Shown here: in pieces, positions 9,240 through 19,893 of the stretch
Layout: each line of letters begins with the position of its first letter
How positions within the stretch are numbered: position 1 is the first letter of the stretch
DNA from: Aspidiotus rigidus
Taxonomy: Eukaryota; Arthropoda; Insecta; Hemiptera; Diaspididae
Length of the DNA: 64,000 bases
Direction of reading: 5' to 3'
NCBI GenBank assembly: GCA_035079385.1
Contig: JAVHKY010000028.1
Location: forward strand, 6,882,001 to 6,946,000
The notes under the pieces: model-generated
Database searches by the model: none
What the model was told of the DNA's origin: nothing
What the model saw: the letters and a program-made list of their open reading frames with translations, nothing else
Translations under genes and position numbers: made by a program

Positions 9240-11770
9240 TTATTTCTTCTTGAGAGTAGTTTTCTTCACAGTCGAACATTGTTTTTTGCCTGCGCCTGCT
9301 TTCACTGGACTGTCTGGAGTCCTCTTCTTATTTTTAGAGCTAGGCCTACCTCGTCTTGTACTGACTGACGGTTCAGGGTTATCAGGTTCAAGGTTATCCA
9401 AATTGAATTCGTCTTGGGTAATTGATGTGGAAGTGGATTTAGCGTTCTTTCCCTTTTTCTTGGAGTCAGCAGATTGGATCGGAGGTGGTTTCATTGCGCG
9501 GACTGGATTCTTTTTACCTATAACATTATTTTTTTCAGTTTTATTCTTGTTTTTATCACTAAGTGACTCACAACTCTTAGAACTAAGCGGGTCTAGTAGC
9601 TTTTTTGTTTTCTTTGTAGGCGGGCGAGGAACTGTTGGGAGGGGTGCAACTCCATCTTTACTCTCATCTTTTTCGCAAAAGTTTCTAATTTCATCAAACA
9701 GGTACCATTGTCGTTCTGCAGATAAGCCGACAGGCGTAATTTCTTCGGGAAAAAGTTCCATATCCAGAACTGTTTTAGATAGGCTCATACGATCAAATTT
9801 ATCATTCGCGAGAAGTCGGTATTGCATAGCTTTATTTGAAAAAAAGAAATGATGGAATGCAGTAAGGCCAACAAATGGTTTGAAAAATTTTGAGAGGAAC
9901 ACTGACCACTTCGACCATATAACATTACGATGGCCTGTGTCAGGATCGACAGTTGGGATTGCCAAATTGATGCCGTTTGGAGATGAGTCTCTCACACAAA
10001 GTATCATATCCTTCATACCATCAACTACTGTTCGAACAAAAACGATTTTAATTAATCCAAACCCATGGTCAGGACCAAATTTTGTATGACCGGCGAGCAT
10101 GAAATTTAATTCGATAACTTTATTACGTCCTGTTTCGACTCGCCACTGAAGGTAGTGCAATAAAGCATTGTTCTTATTTTGCCCAACGCAATTGTCGGCA
10201 AATAGTATGAGAATATCGGCTTCGATCCCTTCGAGATACGCGTGAAGTAAACTAATCACACAATTCGCACCTTTCCCTACCTGATCGGCCTCATCGATCA
10301 AGTAGTTTGTTTGCCTTTCATTCCTCTCATCGTAGACACCGAAGAGTCCACACTTCCTACCGGTTTTGAAAAAAGCAGGTCCAACTTGTTGTGGATTAGT
10401 AGGATAGTGGACCTGCTGGGCAAAATCAAAACTAAGTACAGATAATTTACGTGTGACTCCTTTAAAAGATGTAGTTTCCGATTCTTTTGCTTTCTGTCTC
10501 CAGTCGTTGTAGTAATCGCGTTGTGTTTTTGCGTCATCTAAATGATCGTTTGCTTCCTGCAAGGCTTTTGATTTAGCGACGTCATCATCATTGGTATTAA
10601 CACATCGTTGAATCTTTCAAACATTTAAACGGCACGTGTCGCATAAATCACTGGACGGTTTCATCGGCGAAATTTGAGGAACCAGCTTTAGCCAGATATT
10701 TTTAAAAGAGGATAAACCTACAATTCTGGAATTTTCGACCTCCGACATAGCTTTACAATACTTTTCGTACACTTTTTCTTCGTGTCCGCCGACGGCAATT
10801 TTATCACTTTTGTATCTCTCTCATTAGGTCCGGGTAGTGGCAAGCCGAATGTTTCTCCGTAATTTTTGATAAAACTTACAACTTCTTTCGTAATCTCATA
10901 GCCGATATCCTTGCTTCGATGAAGAGCTCTATTGGTAGACTTATGAATACGCGTTGATAGTCCTTCTTTACGATAATGCTGCACCAAGTTGTAAAATCTC
11001 TTCTTCCCTAAATCGTGTACAAAGAAGTAGAATTTCTGACAAACCTCGATTGACGCAAACATATACTTCATATGAAAATGTTTCAAATCATCATCGTGAT
11101 CTCGACTGAAGCTTCCTCTCTTATTCTGATGACCGTAACTTTCATTGATATTCGGAATTCGCTTAAGGGCTTGTATATGCGCAAGGATGATCAGATCCTG
11201 TTCATTTTTCGTCATCTCCATAAATTTATATCTAGTACCAACAATGCAATTTTCTTAGCTTCACACTTCTACTTTGACATGCTTAATGTAACAACAGAAT
11301 TACCTGTTCTCCACAACAATATCTTTTGAAAACGTTTCGTTACATTTTCTATCACAACACTGTTCGGCGTTCTCACCATACAATTCATTGATTTTTTCAA
11401 CGTCTTCGCGGTCAAAGAAAGATTCGTCAAAAGGTATCTAAAAATAAGAACTTAGATGAAACTTTCGGTCCTCTCTCAAATCTTGTTCACGATTCCAATA
11501 ATACTGGAGTCCGCTTACTTGATCATTCTGCGAAGAAAAGATATCAATGCGCGAATTCACCCGAGCGATATCATCATCGACACACGAAGGGAAATTATCA
11601 TCATCGATGGACGCTTCAGTATCCTCCTACAGAGATAATGAGTTACTTTTCTTTTAGAAGCGAATTTCTTAGCAATTACTGAACAACTGAAAACTTACGT
11701 CGTCATGATCTTCAGTATCTGGACTATCATCAAAGAACAATGCTTGTAATTCATTCTCCTTATTTTCCAT
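9240..11770 (-). pseudogene. DUF7869-like gene 1, copy A (putative transposase)
   Basis: Four exons by splice sites: 11770-11699 (MENKENELQALFF), 11626-11519, 11437-11304 (CCDRKC-NETF zinc-like motif) and 11231-9240. The last holds LVQHYRKEGLSTRIHK, PLPGPNERD, KLPSADTKK, then LSFDFAQQVHYPTNPQQVGP, ILILFADNCVGQNKNN, LAGHTKFGPDHGFG and GLSAERQWYLFDEIRNFC. The tail is Lys/Ser-rich and disordered. The three Asp in FDFAQQ, FADNC and FGPD look like an RNase H-fold catalytic triad (inference). Two lesions are present: a frameshift in an A-rich run near 10775, shared with copy B, and a TGA at about 10618 where copy B has CGA. Confidence 0.75.
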
Positions 11771-12324
11771 CTTCGCTTCATCCAATTAAACTCCATAACA
11801 ACAGCTGATAATGTTAACAGAAACCACGTGACAGAAATTGTTATGCGCCTTGACCGTTACGAGCTATTACGAAACAAGTAGTTCCAACTTTGAAGGCAAA
11901 AATGAACTTTTTATCGTCACTTTTCAGCTTCAAAACTTAGTCTACGTGAAAGAGCGTTAAAAATACTTTTAGAATCCATTAATAACCCAAATTCGACAAC
12001 ATTTTTTTTTTTTACTAAAATTGCTCGTAAGGCAAAAACTAGAACCGGCCAAGTGGGACCTTTTACCAGGAAATGCCACTGTTAGGACTCAATCACTAAA
12101 GAAACATAAAATCCAATAATAACTTAGGGAAAAAAAGGAAGGAAATAAAACAGAGAAGAGCAAGACTTAACAAGACTCACTCACTCTGAACAAACAGTGG
12201 TACCACATACGACACCTAACATATTCTTTATTATTTCGAGGAGTAAAAACAATATAATAATAATAATAACTTTTATTGAGGCTATCCGTGTTTACATGCT
12301 TATTATGTGTCAATATTATTTATT
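11771..12324. other. Gene 1/gene 2 upstream region, no gene
   Basis: From about 11785 the sequence matches 27750 onward almost base for base, although the flanking genes (1 and 2) are diverged. A T-run lies at 12001-12013 and an AAT microsatellite at 12255-12270. AACGCTCTTTCACGT lies inverted near 11950. Confidence 0.5.
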
Positions 12325-12579
12325 CTATAACCTCGGCCCAAAAAGAGCAAAAGTTTCCTGCAGCCTATTCCATTCATCCCTTTCTGTTGCTACCCTCCCG
12401 AAGTTTTTTGCCCCTAGAAAAGTCTCCAGGTCGTCTTTCCACCTTGCCAATGGACGTATAAAATAACTTTTAATGAAAAGCATCCGGAAAACGGCCTTTC
12501 CGCCACAGTTATGAAAAACAGTGAAAAATGTTGTAAAAAAGGGGTAAAAAGTTGTCTGTCCTAAAGTGTCCCAGAACAT
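12325..12579 (-). pseudogene. LINE/RT C-terminal remnant
   Basis: The minus strand reads RPLARWKDDLETFL-GAKNFGRVATERDEWNRLQETF, the G/RP-x-RW-x-DDL ... A-x-R-x-W motif found at the end of many arthropod non-LTR reverse transcriptases. Only this tail survives. It is followed in copy order by the Ser/Thr-rich repeat array. A near-identical copy lies at 28277-28531. Confidence 0.55.
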
Positions 12580-12591
12580 ACATTGTATATC

Positions 12592-13566
12592 AACTAATAC
12601 CCTGTATTTGAAGTGTTGACGTGGTTCATTGTTGCGCCTCTACAGCCCCTCCGATCCCACGGCCTGGCCTCGAAACGTCGGAGTTTTGTCTTTTTCTGTG
12701 AGTACCGCCTTGTGTTCCTCTCCAAGCACTTTGAGTACCACTGCTCGGAATCGCTCGCGACCTTGTGGGAATTACCGTCCATTTGGTTTGTGGTAGTAGG
12801 TCCATCGTTCTCATCTAGAACGTAACAAGTATAAATTCTTAATACAGTACACTTCCGATTATCCGACCAGCCGTATTATTCGACCTCAAAAATTTGCTCC
12901 CGATTATCCGATCTCTCGATTAACCGAATTTTTCCGTATTATCCGAACCGTAATTTTTCCAACCTCCGTATTATCTGAACTTTCTCCGCGTTATCCGAAC
13001 CGGATTTTTATCCGAACTTTTTATTATCCGAACCACCCATTACCCCAGTTAGGTCGGATAATCGGAAGTGTACTGTATTATAAAGTCAAAGTCATTTAAA
13101 TAGAAGCAGTTGTAATAGTCCTCAAAATATTTTCATGTCAAGTTAGAATAAATTTGTTTGTATCAATATGAGTGGATGATGAAGGATGGTTTCAAGAAGA
13201 AATTGGTCAACTGGAAGGGGAGAGGTTGTGTAGCTGAGTTGGTGGGAATAGGAGACTCAGTATCGATTTGAACAGTGGATTGAGTATGAAGAGAGGAGAG
13301 AGACGATGACGAGGAGGTTGAGTGAACAGCACGTCATCCACGAGTGGTGCTTTAATGCCTACCTCTACGAGCAATTGGCGTGGCTGAATACCCATTGACG
13401 TGGTTCATTGTTGAGCCCCTGCGGGCACCTCGAGTCCCACGGCTCGTCCTCAAAACTCCTCGTGTTCCGCTACAAGCGCCTCGAGTACCACGGCCCAGTA
13501 TTGCGACCTCGAAAGAATAAACGTTTATGTGGTTTGTGGTGGTAGGTCCATCGTTCTCATCTACAA
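12592..13566 (-). repeat. Paralogous exon-like repeat units R1-R2, copy A
   Basis: Two units of about 250-400 bp share GACGTGGTTCATTGTTG, CCTCGA/CCTCGAAA and GGTCCATCGTTCTCATCTA blocks. On the minus strand they encode Arg/Ser/Thr-rich peptides (RTMDLLPQTKW; SLSPPSSLHTQSTVQID-like). Related units follow at 15716-16893. They look like duplicated exons of the Mutator-like gene, although most frames are now closed. A MITE sits inside the first unit pair. Confidence 0.6.
12845..13075. mobile_element. 231-bp Tigger-like MITE
   Basis: Terminal repeats CAGTACACTTCCGATTATCC (inverted at the right end) with TA on both sides (12843-12844 and 13076-13077). The interior is built of about eight TTATCCGA motifs, probable transposase-binding sites. 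The termini resemble but differ from those of the Tigger at 6509, so another autonomous relative probably moved it. The empty site AATTCTTAATATTATAAAG is seen in copy B at 28794-28795. Confidence 0.92.
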
Positions 13567-14078
13567 CATGATACGTGTTACTAAATTAGCTTCACCTTCC
13601 TTTAATTTTCCGTCGCAGAAATATTCTTTACATTGGCTGTGATCGCCGTCACAATGCCTTGGTGCATTTAATATATCGTCGCGGAGAGAATCAATGTCAA
13701 TGGCTTCCGGTAGATTTTGAAGATCTTTCCCCCTGACCATTCATATATTACTGTGGGTACCGTATCTGCGCTGTATGAAATAGTTGAACGGTAGTTGAAG
13801 ACATTTAGGGGCAATTGAAATTTTAAGGCGTGTAGGTAGTAAAGGATGTATTATTCTAAGAAAATGTGCCGTAATTTAGAGGAACGGATCAATTATTCCA
13901 AGAACTTTAGCTATAGATCAGTATCTTCAACATTACGAATATTTATTGTATTATAGTTTTTCTGTCTGGGGTGTAGGTAGGTACGTACCTTCATGATGAG
14001 GAAACATTCCCGGCATGTTGTGCTAGTATCGTTGTCGGTAAATAAGTCTCTGATTTTCAGTTCTTCTTCTTCCGACAT
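13560..14078 (-). pseudogene. Mutator-like transposase fragment 1, copy A
   Basis: A first exon, 14078-13989, codes MSEEEELKIRDLFTDNDTST with a C-x2-C (TCREC) and ends at the donor GTACGT. Downstream, 13740-13560 reads KDLQNLPEAIDIDSLRDDIL and RHCDGDHSQCKEYFCDGKLK, the H-x3-DH-x2-C-x3-FC motif seen in arthropod Mutator-like (PF20700-type) transposases. The catalytic DGD region is missing here; a second, longer fragment is at 16888-17301. Insertions and stops separate the parts. Confidence 0.5.
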
Positions 14079-14099
14079 GATCTCCAACTAACCTTCTAA

Positions 14100-15170
14100 A
14101 TCTTCCAAAAAACGATCAGGGAAAAACTTCTAAGTGACCAAAAAACCTGTAAAGTTGAGTGCCGACTGGTACTTCATATCACACAACCACAGCAATAGGT
14201 CGCAACTCAATTCTTGTTCTATTTTTATTGTTATCGATTCAGCAATGACTGTAAATTGTCTCATAAACCCGACGCTAATTGCGTCGTAAAATAAACAAAT
14301 TTGAATTGGTTCAGAATTAATGATCATTTTTTCCTCTTAGAACGTAATGATGCCAAAAAAAGAATTTCTCCTACACATAAATCATATCAACTTCTTTTAA
14401 GAAATTTCATATCAGATTCTTCCAAGTAACAATAATGAGATTGAAAACATCTTCATAAAAGAGATTAAGAATTCAGCTATACAAGAAAAAAAAATCGACT
14501 ATCAAAATGAACAGTTGCACATTTTATATCGAAGAAATAATAGAGGAGCAGTAGAGGACAATAATATTATGCGTCAATAATGGTCACTGAAGAAAAGCAG
14601 TAAAAAATTGTTACAATATGTGACACGCAAATCCAAACAAACAGGAGGAGACACAAGAAATTCAGTTGTGCGAAAAAAACAAGTTGAATAAATTCAAGTA
14701 CTATGCGAGATTTGTGAAATTGCTGTTTTGTTCGCGATTTCAAGGTGTCCTTGGATTTGATGGAAAAATGTATGATTGATACACCATTTATCAAAACGCC
14801 AACGACTTTTCTTTGTCGGCAATACAATCCTCGAGGCTTTTACTTAGCGGTAATCAATAAGGACACTTCACTTCCACCAAGTACTTACTGCCAGGTGAAG
14901 CAGCAAGGTACGGATACCGCGGGTGAATAAAAAGTTCACACTTCTCCACTTTCAGCTTAATCTTCTCTTCTCGTGAAGTCTACTCACTATATTTGTTGTA
15001 TTTGTAGTGTTGCGTTTCAAACAAATCTGCAAACCAAAGCACTGAATCTATTTGATCTCGGGTATTTACCTCAATCTTACTTTGTCACAAAAGTCATAAC
15101 TTTGTTCACCGCAATTTCATAATTCTCTCCAATCATATGGGCTTCAGCAGTAACGGGTCCATAAAAATTG
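14100..15170. other. No gene seen
   Basis: AT-rich, matched by 29820-30898 in copy B with scattered substitutions and small indels. A plus-strand frame that is open in B (30063-30269) is broken here by a stop, which argues against selection on it. Confidence 0.5.
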
Positions 15171-15715
15171 TCATTTGCGACTCTTGCAAAGTTCAACTTC
15201 TTTGACGCGGTGTTTCTTTTCTTGGTCCTCTGTTGAGGTTGAACGAACAAGAGTTGATGAGATTAAGATTTTATTGAATACGTACGACATCACAACGTAT
15301 ATTAAGTAGTAAGGAATAGTTTTGAAGAGGGTTATGTCAAAGCGCAGTGCTGACACATACGACGTCTTAAAATGTAAAAATAAATCTAACATACTCCAAT
15401 TTTGGAATTGTTTTCTTACTTGCACTCTCTTGTGCCTCTTGTAAACAGAACTCAGAGATTTCCCCATCATGGCTAATTCATGTAATACACTGAATTTTTT
15501 TGAACCTTCCTCACACTCCGTCAACAAATTGGACACGGAAATGTGGGCGCTGGTGGATCAAATATAGTCCACGTGTCAGGAAATTCTTCTGGTGGTTGTT
15601 GTGCTTGTCGCACATGCTGTAAACAATAATCGCAAATACCAAAATGTATACAAGGTCGCTTCAGGTATTCACAATCATTGACAAGACATGAAACGCATGT
15701 TGAAGTGTCATCAGG
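15171..15715 (-). pseudogene. RING-finger end of the Mutator-like unit, copy A (broken)
   Basis: Same sequence as the RING finger at 31195-31445, but the last zinc-binding pair reads CPIC followed by a stop (TGT TGA at about 15528), where copy B has TGT CGG. The 3' part (15171-15470) is matched at 30899-31198. Confidence 0.65.
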
Positions 15716-16893
15716 CGTATCAATATGAGTAGATGATGAAGGATAGTTTCAAGAAGAAATTGGTTAACAGGAAGGGGAGAGGTCGTGTAGCTGCGTTCGT
15801 GAGAATAGGGAACTCAGTATCGATTTGAACAGTGGATTGAGTATGAAGAGAGGAGGGAGGTGATAACGAGAATGTTGAGTCAATAGCACCTTGTCCGCGA
15901 GTGGTGCTTCGATGCCTAATTTTACGTGCACTCAGCGTGGCTGAATACCCTGTATTTGAAGCGTTGACGTGGTTCATTGTTACGCCCCTACGGCCCCTCC
16001 GATCCCACGGCCTAGCCTCGAAACGTCGGAGTTTTGTCTTTTTCTATGAGTACTACCTTGTGTACCACTACTCGGAATCGCTCGCGACCTTGTGGGAATT
16101 ACCGTCCATTTGGTTTGTGGTAGTAGGTCCATCGTTCTCATCTAGAACGTAACAAGTATAAATTCTTAATACAGTACACTTCCGATTATCCGACCAGCCG
16201 TATTATTCGACCTCAAAAATTTGCTCCCGATTATCCGATCTCTCGATTAACCGAATTTTTCCGTATTATCCGAACCGTAATTTTTCCAACCTCCGTATTA
16301 TCTGAACTTTCTCCGCGTTATCCGAACCGGATTTTTATCCGAACTTTTTATTATCCGAACCACCCATTACCCCAGTTAGGTCGGATAATCGGAAGTGTAC
16401 TGTATTATAAAGTCAAAGTCATTTAAATAGAAGCAGTTGTAATAGTCCTCAAAATATTTTCATGTCAAGTTAGAATAAATTTGTTTGTATCAATATGAGT
16501 GGATGATGAAGGATGGTTTCAAGAAGAAATTGGTCAACTGGAAGGGGAGAGGTTGTGTAGCTGAGTTGGTGGGAATAGGAGACTCAGTATCGATTTGAAC
16601 AGTGGATTGAGTATGAAGAGAGGAGAGAGACGATGACGAGGAGGTTGAGTGAACAGCACGTCATCCACGAGTGGTGCTTTAATGCCTACCTCTACGAGCA
16701 ATTGGCGTGGCTGAATACCCATTGACGTGGTTCATTGTTGAGCCCCTGCGGGCACCTCGAGTCCCACGGCTCGTCCTCAAAACTCCTCGTGTTCCGCTAC
16801 AAGCGCCTCGAGTACCACGGCCCAGTATTGCGACCTCGAAAGAATAAACGTTTATGTGGTTTGTGGTGGTAGGTCCATCGTTCTCATCTACAA
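15716..16893 (-). repeat. Paralogous exon-like repeat units R3-R4, copy A
   Basis: Units of the same family as 12592-13566. The unit at 15716-15977 carries SLSPPSSLHTQSTVQIDTEF and runs in frame into the RING finger in copy B. The second unit again contains the MITE at the homologous TA. Confidence 0.6.
16172..16402. mobile_element. 231-bp Tigger-like MITE, second copy
   Basis: Same length and sequence as 12845-13075, at the homologous TA (16170-16171 and 16403-16404) of a paralogous repeat unit. Copy B's empty site is at 31898-31899. Confidence 0.92.
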
Positions 16894-17301
16894 CATGATA
16901 CGTGTTACTAAATTAGCTTCACCTTCCTTTAATTTTCCGTCGCAGAAATATTCTTTACATTGGCTGTGATTACTGTAACAATGCCTCGTTACATTTAATG
17001 TATCGTCGCGGAGAGAATCAATGGCTTCCGGTAGATTTTGAAGATCTTTCCCCCTAAACGAGCAAACTCTATCAATGCCCATGCGCATTGAAAAAATCTC
17101 ACTGTTGACCAAAGCTTTTTGCTTTACAAATCGGTCCGCTCTGACCGGGTCACGAATTGACCTTCCTGAGATTTTGTCGGCAAGCTTGTTCAGATTTGGG
17201 ACCTTTTGTACCTTCATGCGAACATCGCGATAGGGATTGCTCTTCTGAATATTTTGGTGAGTGGAGTTGTCACCATCCGCAACGAGAAACCGGTAGCGCA
17301 A
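16888..17301 (-). pseudogene. Mutator-like transposase fragment 2, copy A
   Basis: Codes YRFLVADGDNSTHQNIQKSN, then PYRDVRMKVQKV and RHCYSNHSQCKEYFCDGKLK. The DGD motif followed by PY and a VxK stretch is the middle of arthropod Mutator-like transposases, with DGD supplying a catalytic Asp. The usual C-x-NH after it is replaced by PNLNKLADKISG, and GDH of the H/C motif has become SNH. Only a domain-sized piece remains open. Function: DNA transposase relic. Confidence 0.5.
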
Positions 17302-18010
17302 TCCTCTATTGACAACGCTACTTTGGAATCCTTGAACAATGGCACCTGTCCATCACTGATAAATCATGAGTTGTACGTGAAAGAAACTTTAAAATTTTGG
17401 AATACTTGTATGAAATCAAATCAGGATGAACGTGATTTGAATGATCATTAATGTCAAATGAAGCGAACGAGGCTCATTTTCGTAACTCTTAAAGAACGCT
17501 ATTCATTTATAATGAATGAGTAAAGTTCAACTTTCATACAAAACATATACTGCTTGTAGCTAGAGGAGAAACATCATTCAACAGAAATAAAGCCCACTTT
17601 TAATTGAATTCCAATGAGTTAGCTGCTGTACTTAGCAAGGACGGAATAACGATAGTTCATGGACTTAGAAATCAATTCTTTCATGAAAAGGGGCCCTAAG
17701 TACCGCCTCTGTGGTAGCAGACGCATAAGAAAACACTTTTTTGGCTACGCATAGCTGAATCACTTACTGAAGAAGGACCTGGTTTGCATGAAGGCGAGGA
17801 CATCGGTGACTAAAATTCGGCTGTTCTTACTCCGTTATTTATTAAACGTACGACGTTTCGACTGGGTTACCAGTCTTTTTCAAATTTAATTTTGTATATT
17901 GAGAACGCTCACGAGTGACGGACAACCTTGTAGTTCCGGTTGCTTTCATTAAATATGATTGTTTGAATCCAATGGTGCCACTTACAACTACCTATTTTAT
18001 AAATATTTAC
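17302..18010. other. No gene; contains a GAAAC-flanked hairpin
   Basis: Mostly AT-rich. At 17851-17880, on the minus strand, a perfect 6-bp stem GACTGG/CCAGTC with a short loop is followed by GAAAC and preceded by TTGAAAA. This recalls stem II of a hammerhead ribozyme with a mutated CTGANGA box. The same hairpin is at 33711-33740 in copy B. Confidence 0.35.
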
Positions 18011-18148
18011 TTTTCTTAAATTTTTCTTCTTCGGACCTGGCTTTTTCCGTTTTGCTGAAAGATTGAGATTTTGTGGTTGACCTTTACGCAACCTCTTCAT
18101 TTTCAGAGGTACCGGTACTCTCGGATCCTCCTCTACATTGACTTCCAT
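18011..18148 (-). CDS. Basic AT-hook-like exon, copy A
   Basis: 46 codons from an ATG at 18148, MEVNVEEDPRVPVPLKMKRL, ending in KRKKPGPKKKNLRK at the donor GTAAAT. The PGPKKK core and basic flanks resemble an AT-hook or nuclear-localisation stretch. In copy B the donor has become ATAAAT. The exon is on the same strand as, and upstream of, the Mutator-like fragment, so it may be that gene's N-terminal exon. That is inference. Confidence 0.4.
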
Positions 18149-18149
18149 A

Positions 18150-18885
18150 GTAATTATTATCATTATTAATATTGTAATTCTATAACCCGTACAAATTGAA
18201 GTAATTCTTGTCAAAAAATGAAACAGAAAGCGAGACAATTGGGGAACAATTCAGCAAGATCGTGATACTCCGTCAATCACTTCAAAGGATGTGTGTAGGT
18301 TTGATTGATTAGTAATTATCGGGCGTGACTACAAATAACACCTTTTGTTTTAATCACGTGCCGTCACTACACCAAACAAGAAGAATGCATCCCTTTAGCT
18401 GACCAATTAGTGAGCTTCTTGTTTGATTTGTTCTTTCTAGAAAAGGATCAAAGATTGTTATGCCACTCTAATGTGTCTTAATGACGTAAAATAGAGTAAT
18501 TTGTATGGGAAACGAGAATAAATTATGAGAAAGACTCTCACAACGTTGTACTGGCCTTCATGACGAGAGACGAGGAAAGGGAGAACGGTTTAATATATTG
18601 CTATAAATCAACTCGTTTCGGATAAAGGACACTTCATAACGTTGATTCACAATTACAAATAATTTCAATTTTATAGCGTTTTCAAAGTACGTATATTTGT
18701 ACGTGTTGATATGGGTAAACTGTGATAATTTGCACCAATATGGCGGTCCGGTTTACCCGCGTGAAACTTAGAATAAGAAACATATACATTTCGTTATAAC
18801 TTATTTGACGGTTCAAGGATACGGATACGATACATTTACATCAAGTTTTTCTATCTAGAAACAACAAAATCACAATATTCGTGGT
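18150..18885. other. No gene seen
   Basis: AT-rich; matched by 34010-34760 in copy B apart from a small indel near 18640. No domain or splice-framed exon seen. Confidence 0.5.
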
Positions 18886-18892
18886 ATGATAC

Positions 18893-19380
18893 AAAACACC
18901 TGTTATGAGGAGACGTGTTCGAACAATTTTACTCTTTCTGCAGCTTCTCTCAGGACCTCCGCCGGTATTATATCCGTAACGAGGATGTGTAGAAGAGTTA
19001 TCAACTCTTTGTCTGCATCTGTTACTTCTGGTAATTCCTCTAAAAAGGTCGCCAATACCTCAAAGTCCACAAAACCACTTGATTTGTATCAAATTGTGAA
19101 TAAACACGCTAAATTTAAAATAAAGTTCGCTCGAGCGGTTGGCAACCCAATGTCGCACTTCTTCACGCATTGATTTACATCTATGTCGGGTTAATTTTTT
19201 TGAACGAAGTTCTTCAACGCATTGTGTTATTTTTGCTAAACCAGAAAGCAGAACGTCGCATTTGCCGAATGCTTTACTAACTGTACTATTTTCGGATGTT
19301 CCTTCAAAAAACGTAGACCACGCGGCTTGAATGCGGCTTGTGGTGCGGTCAGTCTTTAGTTCCGAGTCTAGTTTGCTCAA
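18893..19380 (-). pseudogene. Unrecognised helical protein end, copy A
   Basis: The minus strand reads SKLDSELKTDRTTSRIQAAW, a long helical stretch with VEELRSKKLTRHRCKSMREE, and after a frameshift near 19090 LATFLEELPEVTDADKELIT to a TAA near 18893. The family is not recognised. The 5' end is cut by the hAT-type MITE at 19381. The counterpart at 34769-35280 is uninterrupted. Confidence 0.4.
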
Positions 19381-19797
19381 CAGTGGCGTAACTAAGAAAT
19401 TTCTTAGGGGGGGTTTAAAAAATATGAAGAAGATACGAATGAAAAAAATTTATAATTGGTGCATGCATATATGAACGTATTTACAAATGAGGTTAATTAA
19501 TCATCAACTCAAATTTCCTCGGCTTTGTAGCGAGCAGATTAATAACTTCTGACGTCGTAATTCCTATATCCCCGTGCACATTCAGGATTGCGAGGCCATT
19601 CAATCGGGTTTCGGAAGTTGTGTTTCGGGCTACGATTTATCCGTGCTTTCTTTGTATTGCTATGAAGCGTCGATACAGTCGTGGATTCGATACAGTCGTG
19701 GATTCAATCGTCTTGAAAATTACAAAACACTCATAAACTTGGGAAGCTCTGGGGGGGGGTTTGAACCCCAAAACCCCCCCCCGTAGTTACGCCACTG
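19381..19797. mobile_element. 417-bp hAT-type MITE
   Basis: Termini CAGTGGCGTAACTAAG and their inverse (GTAGTTACGCCACTG), flanked by an 8-bp duplication TTGCTCAA (19373-19380 and 19798-19805). Copy B has the undisturbed site GTTTGCTCAATATATG at 35249. The interior has G-runs at both subterminal positions and no coding capacity. The TSD length and CAGTGGCG start fit the hAT superfamily. Confidence 0.93.
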
Positions 19798-19893
19798 TTG
19801 CTCAATATATGTTCGGTAAACATCTGCAAAATCTATCGGGCGAATACAATTGACGAAAGCTTCGTGTGATGTTTCTGAAAAGATTATACATAT

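Larger units (their letters stand above)
6410..19893. repeat. Long direct repeat, copy A
   Basis: Runs from the left terminus through gene 1 and the Mutator-like unit, and ends exactly where copy B's terminus starts. Only a handful of substitutions separate the shared parts of A and B by eye. The main differences are insertions: Tigger 6509-8607, two 231-bp MITEs and the 417-bp hAT MITE in A, against the solo LTR and the pogo segment in B. Confidence 0.85.

Noticed and set aside
8845..9279. 144-codon minus-strand frame downstream of gene 1, also at 20227-20661
   Set aside because: Phe/Ser-rich, lies in the 3' untranslated region and overlaps the end of gene 1 in another frame; no family resemblance.
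9250..9852. 200-codon plus-strand frame, repeated at 20632-21234
   Set aside because: Antisense shadow of the basic tail and catalytic end of gene 1; no domain of its own.
10760..10790. Programmed -1 frameshift in gene 1
   Set aside because: The run GAAGAAAAAGTG has no X-XXY-YYZ heptamer and I see no following pseudoknot; an ordinary indel is simpler. Kept only as a remark in the finding.
12592..16893. Repeat array considered as a CRISPR or satellite
   Set aside because: Eukaryotic setting, units of hundreds of bases with coding-like content and no regular spacers.
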